Assembly (NCBI RefSeq): GCF_020731285.1 | Contig: NZ_JAJFOW010000001.1 | Span: forward strand, 1-64,000 | Length of the DNA stretch: 64,000 nucleotides | From: Cohnella baijiui | GTDB taxonomy: Bacteria > Bacillota > Bacilli > Paenibacillales > Paenibacillaceae | Direction: 5' to 3' | Shown here: positions 59,175 to 64,000 of the stretch, piece by piece | Position numbering within the stretch: the first letter of the stretch is position 1 | How the letters are laid out: each line of letters opens with the position of its first letter | Notes under the pieces: generated by a model | Database searches by the model: none | Seen by the model: only the letters and a program-made list of their open reading frames with translations | What the model was told of the DNA's origin: nothing | Program-made: the position numbers and the translations under genes

Positions 59175-60212
59175 TTAGAGGACGATTTCGCGGCCGCGCT
59201 CTGCCGACTCGTAGATCGCGCTCAGGATTTTGATCATGTCGACGCCGTGCTCCGGCGTCAGAATCGGCTCTTCGCGTCCCTGCACGCAAGCGATGAAGTG
59301 GTGGATGTTCGCCGTATGCTGCGGGATCTCGTTTCCGCCGAAGTGCGGCTGCTGGTCGACCGGCGTACCGCCGTTGTCCGTGAACAGGCGAAGCCGGTCG
59401 TTCACCAGACTGAATCCGCCCTCGGTCCCCCGCCATTCCACGAACTTCTGCTCCTCCGCGATATGCGATGCCCAGCTGAACTCGATTTGCAGCGACGCGC
59501 CGTTGTCGAAGCGGATGAAGCCGGCCGCCAGATCCTCGACATCAAACGTCCCTTCCGGAACGCGTCCCGACGCGTCCGGACGATCTGCAAACTTGCGGTA
59601 CGTCGAGCCCGATACGGTCACGGGCTTCGGATTGCCGCTCAGCCACATCGCCATGTCGATCATGTGCACGCCGAGATCGATGAGCGGTCCGCCGCCGGAC
59701 AGCGCCTTCGTCGTGAACCAGCCGCCGCGTCCGGGAATTCCCTTGCGGCGGATCCATCCGCAGCGTCCCGTATACAGCTCGCCGAGCTGGCCCTGCGTAA
59801 TGATCCGCTTGGCGAACTGCGCCGCAGCTGCGAACCGGTTGTTGCGCATCGTCATGAGCAGCTTGCCGGCATCGCGAGCGGCGTCGGCCATCTTCTGCGC
59901 CTCGACCGGATTGATCGCGTCCGGTTTCTCGCAGAACACGTGCTTCCCTTGCCGCAAGGCGGCGATGGCGATCTCGGAGTGGTACAGGTTCGGCGTGCTG
60001 ACGCCGACGATGTCGATGGACGGGTCCGCGAGCAGATCGCGGTAATCTTCGTACACCTTCGTCCCCGGATAGTCCTGGACCATGGCTTCGGCGGACGCGC
60101 GGTTCGCATCGCAGAACGCGACGATCTCGACGTCGGGATGGGAAGTCCATCCCGGCAGGTGCGCGAATCTGAATATGTTGCCCGTACCGATAATGCCTAC
60201 ACGCAAAGTCAA
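59175..60212 (-). CDS. Gfo/Idh/MocA-family dehydrogenase
   Basis: A 345-residue NAD(P)-dependent oxidoreductase of sugars or inositols. The Rossmann motif is VGIIGTGNIF, the family signature GKHVFCEKPDAINPVEAQKM carries the catalytic Lys, and GGPLIDLGVHMIDMAMWLSG holds the C-terminal catalytic region. TTG 60212 follows AAGGAG nine bases upstream. This is the intact counterpart of the deleted gene at 6270-6987, though the two are not close paralogues by sequence. Confidence 0.92.
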   Translation of the reverse strand: MTLRVGIIGTGNIFRFAHLPGWTSHPDVEIVAFCDANRASAEAMVQDYPGTKVYEDYRDLLADPSIDIVGVSTPNLYHSEIAIAALRQGKHVFCEKPDAINPVEAQKMADAARDAGKLLMTMRNNRFAAAAQFAKRIITQGQLGELYTGRCGWIRRKGIPGRGGWFTTKALSGGGPLIDLGVHMIDMAMWLSGNPKPVTVSGSTYRKFADRPDASGRVPEGTFDVEDLAAGFIRFDNGASLQIEFSWASHIAEEQKFVEWRGTEGGFSLVNDRLRLFTDNGGTPVDQQPHFGGNEIPQHTANIHHFIACVQGREEPILTPEHGVDMIKILSAIYESAERGREIVL

Positions 60213-60367
60213 ATGTCATCTCTCCTTGGTTGATATGCTGCGGATGGTAAATCCCGGAATTGAAAACGCTTCGGCGATTGCCTCTTCCATTCTACCTCAA
60301 CTTGGCGTTCCGCGCAGCAAGGCGGCGCCCGTCCGCGCCAATCGCGCAAACGCCGCCGCCTTCCCCG

Positions 60368-60738
60368 CTATTTTTTCAAGCCGGACTTCGCGAGAAACGC
60401 TTCGAATGGCTTGGTCACCTCGGCGACGTACTCTCTTCGCCAGCTTCCTTCAGCTTGCCGTAGAAGCTCGGCCACGGACTGTCGGAATCTTCTGTCAGTG
60501 GAGGATTTCCCCCCGACATCATATTTCCTTTTTCAAACACAATTAAACGGAGAATCTGATCGAACGATTGCGGCTGTTCTACTTTTGTAACCTGCCTTTG
60601 ATCTTCATTATAGTAAAGATTCATTTGATCCGGAGTCCACTTCTCATGTTCACCATTCGATTTTAAGTACCACCCCAATGCGAAACCTAAAGCAACTGCA
60701 ATAAGCAGCATAATGGGGATTGATTTATTGATTTTCAT
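60368..60738 (-). pseudogene. Small membrane-anchored protein with C-terminal frameshift
   Basis: ATG 60738 (MKINKSIPIMLLIAVALGFA) starts a signal anchor followed by a soluble part ending FYGKLKEAGEESTSPR at 60415. Moving the frame after KEAGE gives EYVAEVTKPFEAFLAKSGLK and a TAG at 60370-60368, a far more natural ending. The junction is GAAGAGAG, so a gain of one AG dinucleotide would explain it. The family is not recognised; about 120 residues before the shift. It may still be functional with the altered tail. Confidence 0.5.
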
Positions 60739-60898
60739 ACATGAATTCACCTCTCTCCCACTTTGTTTTAACGAACCGGTTATTATTAAAGTTTCAAGGC
60801 TAAAGCCGGGGAATACTTCCCCCCGGCCCCGTTTAAGTATATTACATTTGCAAATGGATGCTTGCGCAGCTTTTAAAGGAAATTCGCCAGAATCTCGG

Positions 60899-61285
60899 TT
60901 ACGCCGGAACAGCGCCGGCCACCGCCGTTTTCTGCTTTCTGTGATAGCAAACGTACGATCCGGCGATCACCGCAAAGCCGATCAGGAAAAAGGGCACGCC
61001 GCTGGCATCCCCCGACATCAACGTAGAGTACGCCGCCCCGGCCAGATCGAACGCGAGACCGGCGTACGCCCATTCTTTGACCCGCGGAAAGCCGGGGACC
61101 AAGATGGCGACCAGGCCGAGCAGCTTGGCGAAGCCGAGAAACGGCAACAAGTACGTCGGGTAACCCAACTGGCGGAACAGCTCCACCGCATCCGGCGCGT
61201 ACAAGATATCGGGAATGGCGCCCACACCCATAAAAATCACCAACAGTCCGGTAAACACCCAATACCAAATCGACATTTTGTTCAT
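60899..61285 (-). CDS. DoxX-like membrane protein
   Basis: A 128-residue protein with four predicted helices. Motifs are YWVFTGLLVIFMGVGAIPDI, LFRQLGYPTYLLPFLGFAKL and LVPGFPRVKEWAYAGLAFDL, as in the DoxX_2 family. ATG 61285 follows AAAGGAT. Function of these small proteins is poorly known; redox and thiol stress roles have been suggested. Divergent from the PAP2 gene. Confidence 0.85.
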   Translation of the reverse strand: MNKMSIWYWVFTGLLVIFMGVGAIPDILYAPDAVELFRQLGYPTYLLPFLGFAKLLGLVAILVPGFPRVKEWAYAGLAFDLAGAAYSTLMSGDASGVPFFLIGFAVIAGSYVCYHRKQKTAVAGAVPA

Positions 61286-61510
61286 GTACAAACACATCCT
61301 TTTCTTTTAATGTCATTACGTTCCAACCCGTTCCAGCACGGTCCGACGAACTCATTTGTTCTGCTGCGCCTTTAATATACCATATAAGGAATATACGTGT
61401 AAAGGAATATTTAATCGCCTCCCATTTTGCCCATGAATCGCTAACGCGGATTTAATAATTCGTTAAGAGCGAGACGATATTGTAAAATACATAGGAAAGG
61501 AGTTTTGAAG

Positions 61511-62086
61511 TTGAACGAGACCTTATTTCATTTTCTGAATCAATTTGCAGGCCGGTTCGACAGCATCGACGACCTCATGGCGTTTTGCGCGCAGGATATC
61601 GTGTGGATCCAGCTGCTCGTCATGGCCGGGCTTTGGTTCACCGGCAAAGCCACCAATCAAAAATTGGTTTTTTATGCGGGACTTTCTGCGGCGGTCGCCC
61701 TGCTGATCGGGTCGATGGTCATCTCGCCTGCGGTTAACCATCCGCGTCCGTTCGTCGTTCATGACATCCACCAGCTCATCCCCCATGCCCCGGACGCATC
61801 GTTCCCGAGCGATCATGCGACGCTTGCCTTTTCGCTCGCCTTCAGCGTTTATTTCGTTCGGCGCAAGCTGGGCGCCGCGCTGCTCGGCCTTGCCCTGTTA
61901 ACGGGCATCGCCCGGGTGTATGTGGGCGTTCATTATCCGGGCGACATCCTGGGAGCGATCGCGCTCTCCTGGCTCGTCAGCTATGCCGTATCCCGCACGA
62001 ACGGAAGATGGGATGCCCTGCCTGACGGATTGATCAAGGCGTACCGCTCGTTGACCGCGAAACTGAAGTTTCTGCCGCGGCCATGA
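61511..62086 (+). CDS. PAP2-family phosphatase, BcrC-like undecaprenyl-diphosphatase
   Basis: A 191-residue membrane phosphatase probably recycling undecaprenyl diphosphate to the monophosphate carrier for cell-wall synthesis. The PAP2 motifs are in order: NHPRPF at about 76-81, FPSDHATLAF at about 98-107 and RVYVGVHYPGDILGA, giving the Arg, His, and Arg/His/Asp catalytic set. TTG 61511 is preferred: GGAG lies eight bases upstream, whereas the TTG at 61505 is only two bases from it. Such enzymes contribute to bacitracin tolerance. Confidence 0.88.
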   Translation: MNETLFHFLNQFAGRFDSIDDLMAFCAQDIVWIQLLVMAGLWFTGKATNQKLVFYAGLSAAVALLIGSMVISPAVNHPRPFVVHDIHQLIPHAPDASFPSDHATLAFSLAFSVYFVRRKLGAALLGLALLTGIARVYVGVHYPGDILGAIALSWLVSYAVSRTNGRWDALPDGLIKAYRSLTAKLKFLPRP

Positions 62087-62097
62087 GGAGACGACGC

Positions 62098-63543
62098 ATG
62101 AACGTAACGCGAGTGAGCGCGGGGTTGGCCGCGCTCACCGCTTTGCTTCTGTTTCCCTGGCTCTCGTACAACGATCCCGACACGTTTTGGCATATCGAGA
62201 ACGGGCGTTACATGATCGCGCACGGAACGATTCTGCATCATGCGATACATACCTTCTACGGTGACAGCTTGCCCTATGTCCCCCACGAGTTCGGATTCCA
62301 AATCCCGGAAGCACTCCTGTACGGTGCATTCGGCTGGCCGGGCATTTATCTATTGACCGCGGTCAGCTTCCTCCTGCTCATCGTCGGGTTGTACAGGCTG
62401 ATGCAAATATCGCGCCAGGAAATAGGCCTGTCCGGCATGCCGGTCCTTTGCTACGTCCTTCTCGCGCTTGTCGGCGCCTGGGTGTACTACGGCTATTTCA
62501 AGAGCCGGCCGCAGATGATTTCCGCTTTTCTCATCGTCTGGTACGTCGTCTGGATGAGACGTTACGCGATGTCGGGAAGGTGGCGCTGCGCGGCGGCCAT
62601 GACGCTGCTGTCGCTGGCGATCGCCAACGTCCACGCCGGGGTGTGGCTCGTCATCGCGGTGTTTTCGGGCATGCAAATCGCCGCGTCGGTGCTGGAACGG
62701 AAGTTCCGTGGACGCGACGCGGTAGTCTATGCGGCGGCCGCGATCGCCGGCTTTTTGAATCCGGGCGGCTATCGCAGCTTGTTTTACATCCTGACGGTTA
62801 CCAAAAACCATTTCAATTTGCTGATCGACGAATGGCGGCGCCTCGATTTCGGTAACTGGGAAAATATCCCGATCGTGTTGGCGCTCGTCTTCTTCGCCTA
62901 CGTGCTCCCGTTTTCGCTGCGCAAAAAAGCGTTCCGGATCTTCCTGGCGATCGGAATCGCTTATTTGGGGACGACCAACTTCAAGCAAAACTTGTTCTTG
63001 TGGCTGTTTCTCCCCTATTTCGCCGCGTCCGCGATGGATCGGGCGCCGCTCCTCCGCCGCATGCCGGATATCCCCGGCCCGCGTATCGCCTTCGCCGCGC
63101 TCGCGGGAATGGCCGTCGGATTCGTGCTCAATGTCGCGCTCGTCTTCGCTTTTCCTCCGCAAACGAACGCCCGCCAATACCCCGTCGACGAGATGAATTA
63201 CGTGATGGCCGGCGTGCAGACCGGCGTCCGGCCGAAGGTTCTCGCCCGGTACGGGTCGTCCGGGTATGTCATGTTCCGCGGTGCGGACATCCTGTGCGAT
63301 GGGAGGCAGGATCCGTTCATCACCGACGCCACCAAGGGACTATGGGGATGGACGGCATTCGAACGGTCGATGTACGGATTTTCGGACCGGCTGCCGGCCA
63401 TTGTCCGGGAAGACCGGCCCGACTATGTGATCGCCCAACGGACCGTCTCCGACAAGCTGATGCAGGACTGGACGAACGCATTCGGAGAGCCGGTCTACCG
63501 AGGCCGTTATGGCGCCGTGTTCCGAATCTCCCAGGAGAAGTGA
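62098..63543 (+). CDS. Polytopic membrane protein, GT-C-like
   Basis: A 481-residue protein with about ten hydrophobic segments. The opening LSYNDPDTFWHIENGRYMIA has an acidic Asp-Asp-x-Trp stretch in the first extracytoplasmic loop, and a loop reading EWRRLDFGNWENIPIV lies mid-protein. A soluble C-terminal region (about 375-481) ends YRGRYGAVFRISQEK. This layout is seen in lipid-dependent glycosyltransferase-like (GT-C) and related unassigned membrane proteins. ATG 62098 has GAGGAG seven bases upstream; an ATG overlapping the PAP2 stop lacks a site. It is probably co-transcribed with the PAP2 gene. Confidence 0.8.
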   Translation: MNVTRVSAGLAALTALLLFPWLSYNDPDTFWHIENGRYMIAHGTILHHAIHTFYGDSLPYVPHEFGFQIPEALLYGAFGWPGIYLLTAVSFLLLIVGLYRLMQISRQEIGLSGMPVLCYVLLALVGAWVYYGYFKSRPQMISAFLIVWYVVWMRRYAMSGRWRCAAAMTLLSLAIANVHAGVWLVIAVFSGMQIAASVLERKFRGRDAVVYAAAAIAGFLNPGGYRSLFYILTVTKNHFNLLIDEWRRLDFGNWENIPIVLALVFFAYVLPFSLRKKAFRIFLAIGIAYLGTTNFKQNLFLWLFLPYFAASAMDRAPLLRRMPDIPGPRIAFAALAGMAVGFVLNVALVFAFPPQTNARQYPVDEMNYVMAGVQTGVRPKVLARYGSSGYVMFRGADILCDGRQDPFITDATKGLWGWTAFERSMYGFSDRLPAIVREDRPDYVIAQRTVSDKLMQDWTNAFGEPVYRGRYGAVFRISQEK

Positions 63544-63556
63544 TCGCCTAGCTTCC

Positions 63557-64000
63557 TTATGCCCTGCTCGTATCGCTCGCGGAACGTCCGCCGAAAGACT
63601 CGGCCGGCATGAGCAAATAAGAAAGTCCGATCACCGCGTAAAGAACGGCGCACAGCACGAACGGCGAAGCAACGCCTCCCCTGGCGACGACCCAGCTGCC
63701 GATCAGCGGACCGACGATCGTGCCCACGCCCTCGAGCGAAGAAAGCAGCCCCCACCCCATGCCCGGCGACTCGGCCGGCACGTGACGAGCCAGCAGCGCG
63801 TTCCAAGCCGGCAGCAGCATCGCATAGGAGATCCCCATCGCAACCGCCAGCGCCGAAGCGCCCGCCAGCGATCGGACGGCCGTCAGTCCGACCAACGCGG
63901 CCGCAAACGATCCGAATCCGCCGATTAGAAACCAGCGGCTCTTGGCGGCGTCGTACCACTTGCCCATCGGCACGAGCAGCAGGACGACGCAGGCGCCGCC
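63557..64000 (-). CDS. C-terminal part of an MFS transporter
   Basis: The frame is open to the right edge of the window, so the N-terminal part is missing. The 147 visible codons include a loop GKWYDAAKSRWFLIGGFGSF, helices, and SYAMLLPAWNALLARHVPAE, then GLLSSLEGVGTIVGPLIGSW, typical of the C-terminal six-helix half of DHA1-type transporters. Convergent with the membrane protein, 13 bp between stops, no room for a terminator. Confidence 0.85.
   Translation of the reverse strand, partial: GGACVVLLLVPMGKWYDAAKSRWFLIGGFGSFAAALVGLTAVRSLAGASALAVAMGISYAMLLPAWNALLARHVPAESPGMGWGLLSSLEGVGTIVGPLIGSWVVARGGVASPFVLCAVLYAVIGLSYLLMPAESFGGRSASDTSRA

Overview
The window looks like chromosomal DNA of a GC-rich member of the Paenibacillaceae (Paenibacillus/Cohnella type). 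The evidence is strong AGGAGG ribosome-binding sites, many TTG starts, lipoprotein signal peptides, YesM/YesN-type two-component pairs and LplB/LplC-type sugar ABC transporters beside AraC regulators. CcpA-like cre boxes, intrinsic terminators with U-tracts and a Gram-positive type cat attenuator agree with this. No rRNA, tRNA, CRISPR array or intact transposase gene was seen.

Layout. 1-6.2 kb: malate:quinone oxidoreductase, an OmpR-type two-component system, and a PfpI-domain protein with a DUF2306 membrane protein. 6.2-15.5 kb: small regulated units. These are an AraC regulator beside a sugar-phosphate isomerase and a deleted Gfo/Idh gene, HxlR with aldo/keto reductase and MFS, TetR with an EmrB-type exporter, and a chloramphenicol acetyltransferase under a translational attenuator. 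15.6-28.5 kb: carbohydrate acquisition, with a CUT1 ABC operon, a second paralogous binding protein behind a membrane-bound AraC regulator, an SGNH hydrolase, and a GH95 family gene divergent from an AraC regulator. 28.5-36.9 kb: PadR, MocR, an XRE-TPR regulator, guanine deaminase and two aldo/keto reductases, with about 1 kb of tandem repeats between 34.9 and 35.9 kb.

36.9-45.8 kb is the most interesting block. It is an organosulfur-scavenging type cluster holding two NtaA/SnaA/DszA-type flavin monooxygenases, a MetQNI-type ABC transporter and a DszC/SfnB-like monooxygenase gene broken by one in-frame TAA. It also holds a 744-residue protein fusing a signal-less SsuA/DszB-like binding-protein domain to a complete DszC/SfnB-like monooxygenase. 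The likely logic is uptake, flavin-dependent oxidation and C-S cleavage, and release of sulfur; the substrate cannot be read from the sequence.

46.3-53.3 kb: YesN regulator, YesM kinase, sugar-binding lipoprotein, two permeases and a gene remnant, all on the minus strand. The module is bracketed by two same-orientation copies of a structured dispersed repeat. 53.9-64 kb: two AraC regulators, a PhyH-family dioxygenase, an MFS exporter, an FMN reductase, an intact Gfo/Idh dehydrogenase, a frameshifted small membrane protein, a DoxX-like protein, a PAP2 phosphatase, a polytopic membrane protein and the end of another MFS gene.

Direct repeats with a 50-52 bp period recur in five intergenic places although their sequences are unrelated.
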